Source: CAYHEQ01 sp964355795 (GTDB lineage: Bacteria > Patescibacteriota > JACPGU01). Taken from it: a DNA stretch of 64,000 nucleotides. Below, piece by piece: positions 24,437 to 33,570 of this stretch. Within the stretch, counting starts at the first letter, position 1, and each line of letters opens with the position of its first letter. The notes beneath the pieces are model-generated. The model made no database searches, was not told where the DNA came from, and saw nothing but the letters and a program-made list of their open reading frames with translations. Where the stretch lies: positions 1 through 64,000 of the forward strand of contig CAYHEQ010000001.1 in assembly GCA_964355795.1 (NCBI GenBank), given 5' to 3'. The position numbers and the translations under genes are program-made.

Positions 24437-24901
24437 CTAGTATTTGCCCTTCCAGTCAGTGAAATAAGTCGTTTCAGAAAGTGTCTTCTTCCCTATTTTG
24501 TCTGTCCAGCTAACTGTTACTATCACTTTTTTCTTAAAAATAGTCGCGCCATCATAAATTATTCCGGAGGAAATATCTGTAATGACAATGTCCCTCGTAA
24601 AACCGGCCGGCAAAGGCTTCATCAATACGCCATTGAGACTAGCATTATCCGTTCCCGCAAACCATTCGGAAGCCGTAGCCACATTATTATCGCGAATATT
24701 GCGAATACTTTCCACCGCGTCTTGGATGATATTGTAAGCTACACTCCTTTTCTGGGCTGTATCCCAACTGCGCACCGCCATTTGCGCCACAAAATGAAGC
24801 GACAGCATCACCGTCGTCAGAATAGCAAGACTAACGACGACCTCTATGAGCGTAAAGCCGTTTTTAGGTTTCAGATTGTAGGTTTTGGGTTGTAGGCTCA
24901 T
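24437..24901 (-). CDS. Type IV pseudopilin (PilV/PulI-like)
   Basis: The prepilin motif is KNG|FTLIEVVVSLAILTTVMLSLHF near residue 14, with Glu5, followed by a 154-residue protein with the extended N-terminal helix (QMAVRSWDTAQKRSVAYNIIQDAVESIRNIRD). Such small minor pilins prime pilus assembly. The gene begins 2 bp after the stop of the upstream pseudopilin, so the two are translationally close. Confidence 0.8.
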   Translation of the reverse strand: MSLQPKTYNLKPKNGFTLIEVVVSLAILTTVMLSLHFVAQMAVRSWDTAQKRSVAYNIIQDAVESIRNIRDNNVATASEWFAGTDNASLNGVLMKPLPAGFTRDIVITDISSGIIYDGATIFKKKVIVTVSWTDKIGKKTLSETTYFTDWKGKY

Positions 24902-24903
24902 TT

Positions 24904-25515
24904 TTAGGCTCTGACCACATCCATAGTAATAATATGGGTAGCCGCGTTAATCGTAATTTTGTAACGAATTTTTGTGTCTGGAGAGCTGATGATAATCTCC
25001 GCCTTGTCTCCCGTAATAAGGGAGTTTGTGGCGTCCGACAAAGAGATATTCCCCCCCGTCCTATTGCCCACCGCAAAAGAAATCCTTAGGGAATTATAGG
25101 AGGTGGAAACCCCATTTTTGTATAATTTAATATCGGCGATAGAAAGTTTTTTATCCGAAACGAATCTGTCCAAAACTGGGAGCCCTTCGGTCGCTTCAGA
25201 GCCTACCATAACTGTTGGGTTACCCAACGAATCGGTGGTGATAGACTCGTCCTGCACAGAAGAAGTTACGCATGACGCTGGACACAGGCTGATATTGAAA
25301 AAATAGGCAGTAGTTTTGGCGCTCCTTGGCGATAAAGATAGCGCTTGTGCTCCCCAAAGAACGCTTTGGAGATCTTTGGCGGCGTTGCGAACAACAATAT
25401 GGCTCCTATAAGAGCGCATATTGGGGATAGCGATAGCGGTCAACGAGACGATAATGGAAATCACCACTATCGCCTCTATCAAGGTGAAGCCTTTTTGTTT
25501 TTTGTTTGTTTGCAT
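24904..25515 (-). CDS. Type IV pseudopilin (GspH/FimT-like)
   Basis: The signal KQKG|FTLIEAIVVISIIVSLTAIAIPNMRSY with Glu5 is followed by RNAAKDLQSVLWGAQALSLSPRSAKTTAYF, a pattern typical of GspH/FimT minor pilins. The C-terminal region is beta-rich. It is the first of three pseudopilin genes in transcription order, between pilD and the other two. Confidence 0.8.
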   Translation of the reverse strand: MQTNKKQKGFTLIEAIVVISIIVSLTAIAIPNMRSYRSHIVVRNAAKDLQSVLWGAQALSLSPRSAKTTAYFFNISLCPASCVTSSVQDESITTDSLGNPTVMVGSEATEGLPVLDRFVSDKKLSIADIKLYKNGVSTSYNSLRISFAVGNRTGGNISLSDATNSLITGDKAEIIISSPDTKIRYKITINAATHIITMDVVRA

Positions 25516-25535
25516 ACTTTTGCGCTTATTTTTTA

Positions 25536-25639
25536 GCGATGCTAATCTACGAATAATATGCGCCTATAGCGAATGTCTATGCAAATAGATTCGCATTCCA
25601 TTCGTAGATTCGCGCGCATTCGCATTTCATTAGCATCGC
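25536..25639. repeat. GCGATGC(G/T)AAT-family long palindrome (no cargo)
   Basis: The termini are GCGATGCTAATC and ATTAGCATCGC, and the arms contain CTACGAAT/ATTCGTAG and TGCGCC/GCGCGCA. Comparison with 34286-34755 shows that the central part of this palindrome is where the GxxExxY gene sits in that copy. Confidence 0.8.
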
Positions 25640-25646
25640 GCTATCA

Positions 25647-26465
25647 TTATACACCCAAATACCATTGAATAATATATTTTCCGAAGAACAAAGCGACGAG
25701 AAATCCACAGACCAGAAAAGGCGCAAAAGGGATGATGTCTTGACGCGTTTTTTTCTTCAGCGCTATCAGAACGAGGCTAAAGACCGAGCCCAAAATAAAG
25801 GCCGAAAAAAGCGCGACTAAAATAAGCGGCCATCCTAACAGCAAACCAATGAATGTCCCCAATTTCACATCACCCCAACCCATCCATTTTTCTTTTGAAA
25901 TCAAAACGAGAAGCAGAAAAAATCCCCCGCCAATGATCGGTCCCAAAATGAATTGCCCAATATCTGGACTATAGATGAAGAAATTGGCGCCAAAGTCATT
26001 ATGCAAAACTAGATTTAATAGCCCCAGCAAAAGCAAAAGTAAAATCCCGGGCAAAACTATTTTGTCCGGGACTAAATAAGTCCTCGCGTCAATGAAAAAT
26101 ATCGCTACCAGCGCCGCCAATCCTAAACCGTAAATGAGAAGAAATATCGTTAAATTATAGCCGAGGAAAGCTCCGGCGAAACGAAAATAAAGTCCAGCGA
26201 AAAGAAGTCCCATGAGCAATTCTAGCGCCGGATAAAGTAGCCCAATTTTGTTTCGGCAGTGGCGACAACGACCACGAAACGCCAAAAACGCCAAAATCGG
26301 CACTAATTCCAGCGCCGTGAGAGTTTGCTTGCATTGGGGACAACGACTGCGACCGAAAATAATCCCCTCGTCGGTATTAAATCTGGTGATAACCACCGAA
26401 AGGAAACTACCGATGATCGTGCCCACCACAAAGTATAAAGCTAGATTGAAATAGAAGCTGGTCAT
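25647..26465 (-). CDS. pilD: Prepilin peptidase / methyltransferase PilD
   Basis: PilD is the membrane aspartic protease that cleaves and N-methylates prepilins. From the ATG at 26465 it has 272 residues with about eight membrane helices. The N-terminal domain carries the zinc-type cysteine pairs CPQC and CRHC. The catalytic aspartates are in FIDARTYLVPD and GWGDVKLG. An upstream ATG at 26480 is possible. It is encoded between the pilin and the pseudopilins it processes. Confidence 0.93.
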   Translation of the reverse strand: MTSFYFNLALYFVVGTIIGSFLSVVITRFNTDEGIIFGRSRCPQCKQTLTALELVPILAFLAFRGRCRHCRNKIGLLYPALELLMGLLFAGLYFRFAGAFLGYNLTIFLLIYGLGLAALVAIFFIDARTYLVPDKIVLPGILLLLLLGLLNLVLHNDFGANFFIYSPDIGQFILGPIIGGGFFLLLVLISKEKWMGWGDVKLGTFIGLLLGWPLILVALFSAFILGSVFSLVLIALKKKTRQDIIPFAPFLVCGFLVALFFGKYIIQWYLGV

Positions 26466-26586
26466 AAGATTATTATACAACCAAAAACGTTAGATGTTAA
26501 TCTTTTATTATTAGGGCTTACGCGTTTGATCTTATCTTTTTTTACCGTTCAATGTCAGGCGTTCTCTATTGGTTGCTGCGTCTTTT

Positions 26587-26624
26587 GAGGTTCGACCTCT
26601 GGGCATCCTTTGAGGTCGAACCTC
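26587..26624. repeat. Palindromic repeat identical in its core to the one inside mfd
   Basis: The 38-base core matches 361-398. Flanks also align: GGCTTACGCG upstream (near 26516) and CGCGTAAGTCC downstream (near 26643) form an outer inverted repeat, giving a unit of about 140 bp in the gap between pilD and the pilin gene. Confidence 0.85.
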
Positions 26625-26729
26625 TTGGCGGGGAAGGTTAGGCGCGTAAGTCCTAATTATGCCATAATTTTCAACCGAATACGGCATCCAGAAGGATGCC
26701 GTATTCGTTGCGCGCTTTTGAATTTCCTA

Positions 26730-27173
26730 TCAACTGCTGGTGCAAGCGGCCGCAATAGCAACGTCTTTCCCCCCGCTACCGACAGAATAAGTGGCCGTAC
26801 CCCCTGTCGGGATATTCTCAAGTGTGGCTACTAAAGCAAAATCTGTGGCGTTAGCGCAATATTTATAAAACTCTGTGGCGTTTGGCGCTACAATATCTTT
26901 CTCCACATATCCAAGCTTTCTTAGAGAAGTCGCTACAGCTGGATCCCAAATAATAGCCTTGAAAGAACCCGATGCCGCTGGATAAGTCCCCATATCCAAA
27001 GAATACTGCAATACTGCCTTAGAAACATAATCCAAATCCGCCTTTCTCTTCCCGTCTCTGGCCCTAGACCGAGCCGACGAGAAAGAAGCCAAACCAATAG
27101 TCGCCAAGATAGCGATAATGGCAATAACTATCAAAAGTTCAATTAAGGTAAAACCCTTTTCTTTTTTTTGCAT
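26730..27173 (-). CDS. pilA: Type IV pilin (major pilin candidate)
   Basis: The short leader MQKKEKG precedes FTLIELLIVIAIIAILATIG, a textbook class III prepilin signal with Glu5. The mature part (about 140 residues) has the GspG/pilin-like SSARSRARDGKRKADLDYVSKAVLQYSLDMGTYP segment and ends in a disulfide-capable pair of cysteines (YCANAT, ACTSS). It is placed between pilC and pilD and has its own upstream gap with a tandem repeat, consistent with separate, strong expression. Whether it is the major subunit is inference. Confidence 0.85.
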   Translation of the reverse strand: MQKKEKGFTLIELLIVIAIIAILATIGLASFSSARSRARDGKRKADLDYVSKAVLQYSLDMGTYPAASGSFKAIIWDPAVATSLRKLGYVEKDIVAPNATEFYKYCANATDFALVATLENIPTGGTATYSVGSGGKDVAIAAACTSS

Positions 27174-27187
27174 AATTTCTCCTTTAC

Positions 27188-27240
27188 TATTAATTTCTTA
27201 ATTTCTTAATTTCTTAATTTCTTAATTTCTTAATTTCTTA
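27188..27240. repeat. AATTTCTTA tandem repeat upstream of the pilin gene
   Basis: Five to six copies of the 9-mer AATTTCTTA lie just upstream of the pilin start. The position would let copy-number changes alter pilin expression; this is a possibility only. Confidence 0.75.
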
Positions 27241-27294
27241 ACCCTATCGTAATACAATAACCTCTCTATGTTAAGGGCCACTTTTCAACAGGCT

Positions 27295-28512
27295 CTAAGT
27301 AATAACATTGGAAAGCTGGAATATCGGCATCAATATCGCCAAGACCAAAAACATTACTCCTAGACCAATAATCAACATAATCATTGGCTCAAGCAATGCC
27401 GTTAATCCTTTGATGGCCGTATTCGTTTCATCTTCATAAATGCTAGCTAATTTCAGCAAAATCTTGTCTAGTTGCCCGGTTTGTTCGCCAACAGCAATCA
27501 TGGAAGCGACCAGTGGCGGGAAATAATGACTACGAGAGATAGGGACAGATAAAGGAACTCCTCTCTCTACCTCGGCGATAGAACCCTTGATCTCTTGCTC
27601 TATCAAGATATTGCCAACGGATTCCGAGATCATGCTCAAAGATTTGATGATAGGCACCCCGCCCCCCATCAAAAGACCGAGATTTTTGGCGAAGTGAGCC
27701 GTATAAATACCGAGATTGATCTTGCCAAAAACAGGAAATTTCAGCGCTATCCACCCTATGGTATGTTTGCCCGTGGTAGTCAACATGAAATATCTAATCA
27801 ACAAAACTGTAACAATGATAATGACAATAGTCAAATACCAATAGCTAACGAGGAAGTGGCTCAAAGCGACCATCAGTCGCGTCAATACTGGCAGTTGCGC
27901 TCCAGAAGATTTGAAAACATCTTCTAGTTGAGGAATAACATAAACGATAGCCACCAGGCCCACAGCGCCGATGGCGCCAATGATGAAGATTGGGTAAATC
28001 ATCGCCGCCTTGATCTTGGACCGCATCGCGTAATCACCCTCCATCTGGTCGGCGACATCATTCAACGCTCCGTCCAGCTTGCCAGAGGCCTCTCCGCTCC
28101 TAATCATACTAATGAAAACTGGGGAAAAAACATAGGGGAACTGGCCAATGGCAAAAGAAAAACTTTTGCCTTGTTCTATCAAAGATATTATTTTGATAAT
28201 AACCTTAACCAAATTTTTATTAGTTGTTTGCCGAACCAGAGATCTCAAAGCCTCCATCAGGGGCAGACCAGCGTTAATCATCGTGGCTAACTGTCTGGAG
28301 AAAATAGCCTTATCTTTGGCTCTGATACCCGCAAAAATGCTACTAAAAAAATTGCGCACTCGGTCTTCCGTGGCCAAAAATGGTTTAACGGCCAGCACCG
28401 TCAGCTTGTTATAACGCAAAATATCATCCACCGCGTCAATGCTGTCGGCTTCTACCAAACCTTTGATGACCCTCCCCGATTTGTCTTGCGCTTCGTATTG
28501 ATATTGATCCAT
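27295..28512 (-). CDS. pilC: Type IV pilus inner-membrane platform protein PilC
   Basis: PilC/GspF anchors the assembly ATPases to the membrane. The 405-residue protein has two GspF domains: cytoplasmic helices (residues 60-160 and 270-370), each followed by membrane helices (for example FIIGAIGAVGLVAIVYVIPQL and MIMLIIGLGVMFLVLAILMPIF). Diagnostic motifs are FSRQLATMINAGLPLMEAL and MIRSGEASGKLD/MIAVGEQTGQLD. It follows pilB and pilT in the cluster. Confidence 0.94.
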   Translation of the reverse strand: MDQYQYEAQDKSGRVIKGLVEADSIDAVDDILRYNKLTVLAVKPFLATEDRVRNFFSSIFAGIRAKDKAIFSRQLATMINAGLPLMEALRSLVRQTTNKNLVKVIIKIISLIEQGKSFSFAIGQFPYVFSPVFISMIRSGEASGKLDGALNDVADQMEGDYAMRSKIKAAMIYPIFIIGAIGAVGLVAIVYVIPQLEDVFKSSGAQLPVLTRLMVALSHFLVSYWYLTIVIIIVTVLLIRYFMLTTTGKHTIGWIALKFPVFGKINLGIYTAHFAKNLGLLMGGGVPIIKSLSMISESVGNILIEQEIKGSIAEVERGVPLSVPISRSHYFPPLVASMIAVGEQTGQLDKILLKLASIYEDETNTAIKGLTALLEPMIMLIIGLGVMFLVLAILMPIFQLSNVIT

Positions 28513-28639
28513 ATATTAGGTAAATCACAAACTACAAACTCCAAATCACAAACCAATAATTAACGGCCTAGATTTTTGTTGTTTGAGATTTTTAACTTGA
28601 GATTTGTTTGCAATTTGTTATTTGTAATTTGTTATTTTA

Positions 28640-29719
28640 TCAAAGTAATGCCTTAATCGTCTCCTTCGTCACCTTGCCTTGAGCCAGTAGTTCCGTCAGC
28701 GATTGCTCAAAGGTAGTCATCCCCTCGCTCTTCCCTGTTTCTATAATTGACTTCAACTGATTAGTTTTGCCTTCTTTAATGGAGCTGATGATCGCTGTAT
28801 TCGCCACCATCACTTCCGTGGCCGGAATCCGTCCACCATGCACTTTTGGCAATAATCTTTGAGCGATCACCCCCAGTAAGACATTGGCCAGCTGGGTTCT
28901 CACTTGATTTTGGTAATGTGGCGGGAAAGCGTCAATAATCCTATCGGCTGTGGTCGCCGCTGAACCAGCGTGGACGGAAGCGAAAACCAGATGACCAGTT
29001 TCCGCGATAGTGAGAGCCGCCTCCATTGATTCGCTGTCTCGCAACTCCCCTATGAGAATAACATCAAAATCTTCTCGCAAAGCCGACCGTAGGGCTTCCT
29101 TGAAGCTTTTGGTGTCTCGCCCCACCTCTCTTTGATTTATAATACACTGTCGGGGACGAAAAACATACTCTATTGGATCTTCAATGGTCAAAATATGCGC
29201 CGCTCTGGTTCTATTAATTTCTTCCAAGATAGCCGCGATAGTCGTTGATTTGCCCGAACCGGTAGGCCCTGTGACTAGAACCAATCCCTGATGACGGTGA
29301 GCAAAACTCTGCACAGAATCTGGCAAACCCAATTCATTAAAACTACGAATCTCACTGGGGATCAAACGAATGGCGCAAGCCACGCTCCCTTTTTGTAAAA
29401 ATATATTGGCGCGAATGAAAGCGCGATCTTTGAAGATATAGGAAAAATCCAATTCTTTTTGTTCTCGGAAAGTCTCCTTCTGCTCGGGAGTCAAAAGCAA
29501 GTGCACCAATTTCTCTATGTATCCCGGTGTTAATCTAGGCCTATCAACCAAAGGCAACAATTTGTTATCCACCCGCAGGACAGGGTAATAGCCGGCCGAA
29601 AGATGAATATCGGAAGCCCCTTTCTCCAATCCCTCATTGAGCAAAGAAAATATCTCTGATTTATTATCAGCCAGCGCTGGAATGTCTAAGAAATCATTGT
29701 ATTCATTTTTCTGTACCAC
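28640..29719 (-). CDS. pilT: Pilus retraction ATPase PilT
   Basis: PilT is a hexameric ATPase that powers pilus disassembly. Visible are LEKGASDIHLSAGYYPVLRVD, Walker A GPTGSGKST (about 149-157), the Asp box, Walker B VILIGELRDSESM, and the His box TGHLVFASVHAGSA. The AIRLIP motif is also present; PilT proteins carry it near the ATPase core. At 359 residues it has the normal PilT length and lacks the N-terminal domain and zinc motif of PilB, supporting retraction rather than extension. Confidence 0.94.
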   Translation of the reverse strand: MVQKNEYNDFLDIPALADNKSEIFSLLNEGLEKGASDIHLSAGYYPVLRVDNKLLPLVDRPRLTPGYIEKLVHLLLTPEQKETFREQKELDFSYIFKDRAFIRANIFLQKGSVACAIRLIPSEIRSFNELGLPDSVQSFAHRHQGLVLVTGPTGSGKSTTIAAILEEINRTRAAHILTIEDPIEYVFRPRQCIINQREVGRDTKSFKEALRSALREDFDVILIGELRDSESMEAALTIAETGHLVFASVHAGSAATTADRIIDAFPPHYQNQVRTQLANVLLGVIAQRLLPKVHGGRIPATEVMVANTAIISSIKEGKTNQLKSIIETGKSEGMTTFEQSLTELLAQGKVTKETIKALL

Positions 29720-29818
29720 GGTAATAGTTTATAGGTTTTAGTTTGTAGTGATTAGTGGAATAAAATTACTTAATTTAACCTAAAAACTATAAACTAAAAA
29801 CTGATATTTTTATTTTTT

Positions 29819-31663
29819 CTACAAGCTCGTTACTCTATACACTTCTTCCATCGTCGTAATCCCTTGCAATACTTTCAAAACCCCGTCTTGCTTCATAGTA
29901 ATCATCCCCTCTTTCAAGGCTTGATTTAAGATGTCGGTGGAAGACGACCTCTGGATAGTCAATTTCTGCACTTCTTCGGAGATAGGGAGTAATTCATACA
30001 CGCCCAATCGCCCCTTGTAACCAGAGTTATTGCATTTCTTGCAACCCTTGCCTTGCAAAATATTTTTCTTTTCAAAAGGGATTTCTTTCTTGTATTCTTC
30101 GGGGATAGCTTCATACTCTTTTTTCATATCAGCGATGATGGCTTCGGAAACTTCCGCTTTTTCCTTACATTCATCACAAACTTTCCTCACCAATCTTTGC
30201 GCGATAATAGTATGCAGGGAGGAAGCGATGAGAAATGGTTCCACGCCCATATCCACCAAGCGCGGGATAGCGCCGGCAGCGTCATTGGTGTGCAGGGTGG
30301 ACAAGACTAGATGCCCCGTCAGAGCCGACTGCACCGCCATTTCGGCTGTTTCTTTGTCGCGAATCTCCCCCACCATAATGATATTGGGGTCTTGGCGCAA
30401 AATAGAACGGAGTCCTTGGGCGAAAGAATAACCGATATAGGGTTTCACCTGCGATTGGCTAACGCCATTCATCTGGTATTCCACGGGATCTTCTAGAGTG
30501 ACGATATTAACTCCTTCGGTATTGAGCCGAGCGATGGCCGCGTAAAGAGTGGTTGATTTACCAGAACCAGTAGGCCCCGTCACGAGCAAGATGCCGTGCG
30601 GGATTTGGATAGCTTTGAGCAGGTAATCAAAAGATTTGCCTTGCACGCCCAGTTGCTCCAATTGAATCACTCCCCCACCTTTGTCCAAGATTCTCATCAC
30701 CACTTTCTCGCCGTTAGTGGTGGGAAAAGTGGAGATACGCAGGTCAATCTCGCGATCAGCGAAGACCACATCAATTCTGCCGTCTTGTGGCACTCTTTGT
30801 TCATCAATTTTCAATTTTGCCAAGATTTTGATGCGAGAAACAAAAGCCGGATGGTCCTTGAGGGGGATACTGGCCACTTGATGCAAGACACCATCAATAC
30901 GACAACGGATTCTAGTGTCCGCTTTGTCGTTGGGCTCCACGTGAATATCGGAAGCGCGAGAAAAAACGGCAAATTTGATAATCGCCGCCACAATTCTTGG
31001 GATAGCGGAATTTTTGATTAATTCTTGGAGCTGTTCTGCGGTTTCTACCTCTTCCTGCACCAAAGTCGCCAGCGCTGTGTCCGATCGGGGCGCTTCTTCC
31101 TTTTTTTCTTCCTGACGAGAGGTCTCTTTTTTTTCTCCAACAGGAGGCACTGTCTGCTGGACGATTGGTTGCGCTTCTTCCGTAGCGCCAGTGTCTTTTT
31201 CCATTAAGACTGGGTTTTTGTACTGCTCTAAAACTTTTTCTAGTCCCGCTTGGCTAGCCACATAAGGATCAACGTTGATATTGTTTTTACTCTTAATGAA
31301 ATCAAAAGCTTTGCGCGTGACAGGATCCCATGGCTTGGAAACAGCTACCTTGATCATTTGATCGGAAATTGTCTCAAAAACCACCATATTGTATTTGCGT
31401 GCTATCTCTTCCGGAAATTTGGACAAAACAACGAAAGGGATCTTGACCGCGGAAAGATCAATATAGGGCATCCCATAAATCTCTCCGGCAAATCTGGCGA
31501 TATCTTCCACATTAACCTTTTCTGACCCAATTAAAGCATCTTCTAAAAAGGCCCCAGATTGCGCGGCCGTTTCCTTAATCTTTTTGGCGCTTTCTTCATC
31601 TAGGAGCTTTTTTCCCAGCGCCAATTCTAAAATGTTTTTTGCATTAACTGTCATTGAATGCAT
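29819..31663 (-). CDS. pilB: Pilus assembly ATPase PilB
   Basis: PilB drives pilus extension. The 614 residues contain the N-terminal GspE domain (about 1-150), an acidic linker (about 165-205), Walker A GPTGSGKST (about 362-370), Walker B IIMVGEIRDKETAEMA, and the tetracysteine zinc motif CDEC...CKKC (about 500-550) typical of extension ATPases. It is directly upstream of pilT and pilC on the same strand. Confidence 0.94.
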   Translation of the reverse strand: MHSMTVNAKNILELALGKKLLDEESAKKIKETAAQSGAFLEDALIGSEKVNVEDIARFAGEIYGMPYIDLSAVKIPFVVLSKFPEEIARKYNMVVFETISDQMIKVAVSKPWDPVTRKAFDFIKSKNNINVDPYVASQAGLEKVLEQYKNPVLMEKDTGATEEAQPIVQQTVPPVGEKKETSRQEEKKEEAPRSDTALATLVQEEVETAEQLQELIKNSAIPRIVAAIIKFAVFSRASDIHVEPNDKADTRIRCRIDGVLHQVASIPLKDHPAFVSRIKILAKLKIDEQRVPQDGRIDVVFADREIDLRISTFPTTNGEKVVMRILDKGGGVIQLEQLGVQGKSFDYLLKAIQIPHGILLVTGPTGSGKSTTLYAAIARLNTEGVNIVTLEDPVEYQMNGVSQSQVKPYIGYSFAQGLRSILRQDPNIIMVGEIRDKETAEMAVQSALTGHLVLSTLHTNDAAGAIPRLVDMGVEPFLIASSLHTIIAQRLVRKVCDECKEKAEVSEAIIADMKKEYEAIPEEYKKEIPFEKKNILQGKGCKKCNNSGYKGRLGVYELLPISEEVQKLTIQRSSSTDILNQALKEGMITMKQDGVLKVLQGITTMEEVYRVTSL

Positions 31664-31674
31664 ACTGAATTATG

Positions 31675-31740
31675 ATTCAGGATTTAGGATTTAGGATTTA
31701 AAAGATTATTCATGAATCATAAATCATAAATCTTGAATCC
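31675..31740. repeat. GATTTAGGATTT / AATCATAAATC text repeat
   Basis: The gap after the small membrane protein gene and before pilB is filled with direct and inverted copies of GATTTAGGATTTAG and ATCATAAATCTTGAATC. The same kind of sequence is translated inside pth (2680-2710) and the UvrD-like gene (21601-21700). Confidence 0.65.
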
Positions 31741-31744
31741 CTTC

Positions 31745-32023
31745 CTAAAGATATGGATTCTCCTTCCCCACATCGGCTGGATCAACCACGACTGGCGTAT
31801 CAGCAATCTTTTTCAGATCTTTCAGTTCGTTATCCAGAACTTCACTATAAGCTTGAGGCACGACTACGGGAGGAAAACTGGTTAATTGTTCTGACTTTGG
31901 CGCTGTTTTGATGATAGCGATGACAACGAAAAGCACCATCAAAAAAGCGGCCACTATACCGATCGTATTGATAGCAGAAAATTCCCCTTTCATTTTTTTC
32001 AACCAAAAATTAATCTTTTTCAT
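31745..32023 (-). CDS. Small membrane protein of the pilus cluster
   Basis: This 92-residue protein has one membrane helix (INTIGIVAAFLMVLFVVIAII) and an extracytoplasmic part rich in Pro and Val ending DVGKENPYL. I do not recognise a family. It sits between the PsbP-like gene and pilB in an otherwise complete pilus cluster, so a role in pilus assembly (for example a PilP- or tip-like accessory) is possible but unproven. Confidence 0.6.
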   Translation of the reverse strand: MKKINFWLKKMKGEFSAINTIGIVAAFLMVLFVVIAIIKTAPKSEQLTSFPPVVVPQAYSEVLDNELKDLKKIADTPVVVDPADVGKENPYL

Positions 32024-32043
32024 AAAGCCCCCTCACCTTGACG

Positions 32044-32688
32044 TTACTTCTCCATTTCAAACGTAGAAATAATAGTTTTCATCAATACATCAGCGCCAGT
32101 GTTTCCAGAACTTATATTAAAAATGTAAGAAGCGCCGGCTTTATCCATTCTGTAATATACGAAGCCCCCATCGGTGCCGTAACGAGGTATTGTATATTTT
32201 TCCCATTGCTGATTGCCTGATTTAATGATTTTTTTATCTATTTTTAGTGAACTGCCCCCATCAGAAAAGAGTTTTTCTTGTTTTTTTATTATATCGTCGT
32301 AATCTGACGGTTTCCCACTTTCAAAATAGAAATTATCAGGGCTAAATGCCCATCCATAGACGAAAGAGGACCTGTACATAGATGTAAACCCTATCACACT
32401 GGAAGGAGCATCTGGATTTTTGGGCTTCTCCCAAACAAAATCAGCAGGATACCTAAATCTAACGCCAAGATCTTCGTCTTGATATTTTTTCCATGCATAT
32501 TTCTCGCCATCACGATACATTTCCTCGGTAGGCCTCGTAAGCTCCTCTGCGATATTGGACTGCGCATCATTGGATATCGCTTTGTTTGTATCTTTTTTAT
32601 TTAAAAAATCATTTTGCCATAAATAAACCCCTCCACCAGAAACTATGGCAACCATTACTAAGATAAAAATGCTTGATATTGCTTTCAT
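32044..32688 (-). CDS. Unknown exported protein, PsbP-like
   Basis: From the ATG at 32688, preceded by GGGAGTAGGGG, the protein has 214 residues with an N-terminal membrane anchor (IFILVMVAIVSGGGVYLW). The soluble domain begins KKYQDEDLGVRFRYPADF, a pattern seen at the start of PsbP/Mog1-fold domains in exported bacterial proteins. The function is unknown. Its place between pilO and pilB suggests co-expression with the pilus. Confidence 0.6.
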   Translation of the reverse strand: MKAISSIFILVMVAIVSGGGVYLWQNDFLNKKDTNKAISNDAQSNIAEELTRPTEEMYRDGEKYAWKKYQDEDLGVRFRYPADFVWEKPKNPDAPSSVIGFTSMYRSSFVYGWAFSPDNFYFESGKPSDYDDIIKKQEKLFSDGGSSLKIDKKIIKSGNQQWEKYTIPRYGTDGGFVYYRMDKAGASYIFNISSGNTGADVLMKTIISTFEMEK

Positions 32689-32778
32689 ACCCCTACTCCC
32701 TTCTTTTTGTTCTATTTGTATTGCTCCCCTCATTATTAAATTTAAATTAGCCTACTATTACCTGTTTGCTTTGCTATT

Positions 32779-33474
32779 TTATTCTTTACTTCCTCCCACT
32801 CCTTCTTGATAAAAAATATTCGCCGTTACAGAGAATCGCAACAAAGGCTGTCCAATACGGACATCGCCGGAGCCATTAACGCTAATGACTTTGATGTGAA
32901 ATGGCCTGATATTATCTTCCAGCTCTTTGACGAAATTATAAACGGCAGAATAATTGCCCGTGATATCAAAGACGATTTCTTGCGTTTTCCAAGTATTGGG
33001 AGCCGAAGGCTTGACGCCAACAGCGCCAGCGTTAACCCCCGCTTCTCCACTGACAACCGTCCTGTCCGCGCTACTGGCTTCCTTGGGAGTAAAATTGGTG
33101 ATGAAAAGCGAATTGTCCGAAGCGGCTTTTTCCAGAGTGACCAAAATTTCAGGAATTTCAATACCTTTCGGCAAAGACTGCTCCACCTCTTCAATGAAAT
33201 CTTTTTGCTCATCAATACTTTTGGCGAGATTTTCTAATTTAGTTTTCTTTTCCTCAAGCTTGGCTTTCTCATTAGTATTATTGACAATATTCACCCTGTT
33301 TTGCTTGTAGGCGCTGTACAAAGGACCAAAAACTAGATAGCCAAAAATACCCACGATGAGGATGACTAAGAAAATGATCGTGCCGGTTTGATTTTCCCCC
33401 GTCCTGAAAAATTCCTCCACTTTTTTGGTGTTGAGAATTTTCTTTTTGGGCTTTGGTGGTAAAAGATTGTCCAT
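32779..33474 (-). CDS. pilO: Type IV pilus assembly protein PilO
   Basis: PilO forms the inner-membrane alignment complex with PilN. The 231-residue protein has a cytoplasmic tail, one membrane helix (TIIFLVILIVGIFGYLVFG), a coiled coil (about 60-100) and a ferredoxin-like domain with ETYQ-like repeats: IPEILVTLEKAASDNSLFITNFTPKE and YSAVYNFVKELEDNIRPFHI. It follows pilN. The assignment rests on architecture and context as much as on sequence. Confidence 0.85.
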   Translation of the reverse strand: MDNLLPPKPKKKILNTKKVEEFFRTGENQTGTIIFLVILIVGIFGYLVFGPLYSAYKQNRVNIVNNTNEKAKLEEKKTKLENLAKSIDEQKDFIEEVEQSLPKGIEIPEILVTLEKAASDNSLFITNFTPKEASSADRTVVSGEAGVNAGAVGVKPSAPNTWKTQEIVFDITGNYSAVYNFVKELEDNIRPFHIKVISVNGSGDVRIGQPLLRFSVTANIFYQEGVGGSKE

Positions 33475-33479
33475 AAAAT

Positions 33480-33570
33480 TCTGTAATTCGTAGTAACTTA
33501 TTGTAATTTATCGTAATTAATTGCAACCAGACAACCAATTACCACGAGTTGCCTAATTACTATAAATTAC
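33480..33570. repeat. TAATTAC-type repeat cluster
   Basis: Multiple copies of short TAATTAC/GTAATTA motifs occupy the pilN-pilO gap and overlap the pilN stop codon. Similar clusters lie at 8968-9062, 15795-15860 and 55848-55912. They can form weak alternative hairpins; no function is evident. Confidence 0.6.
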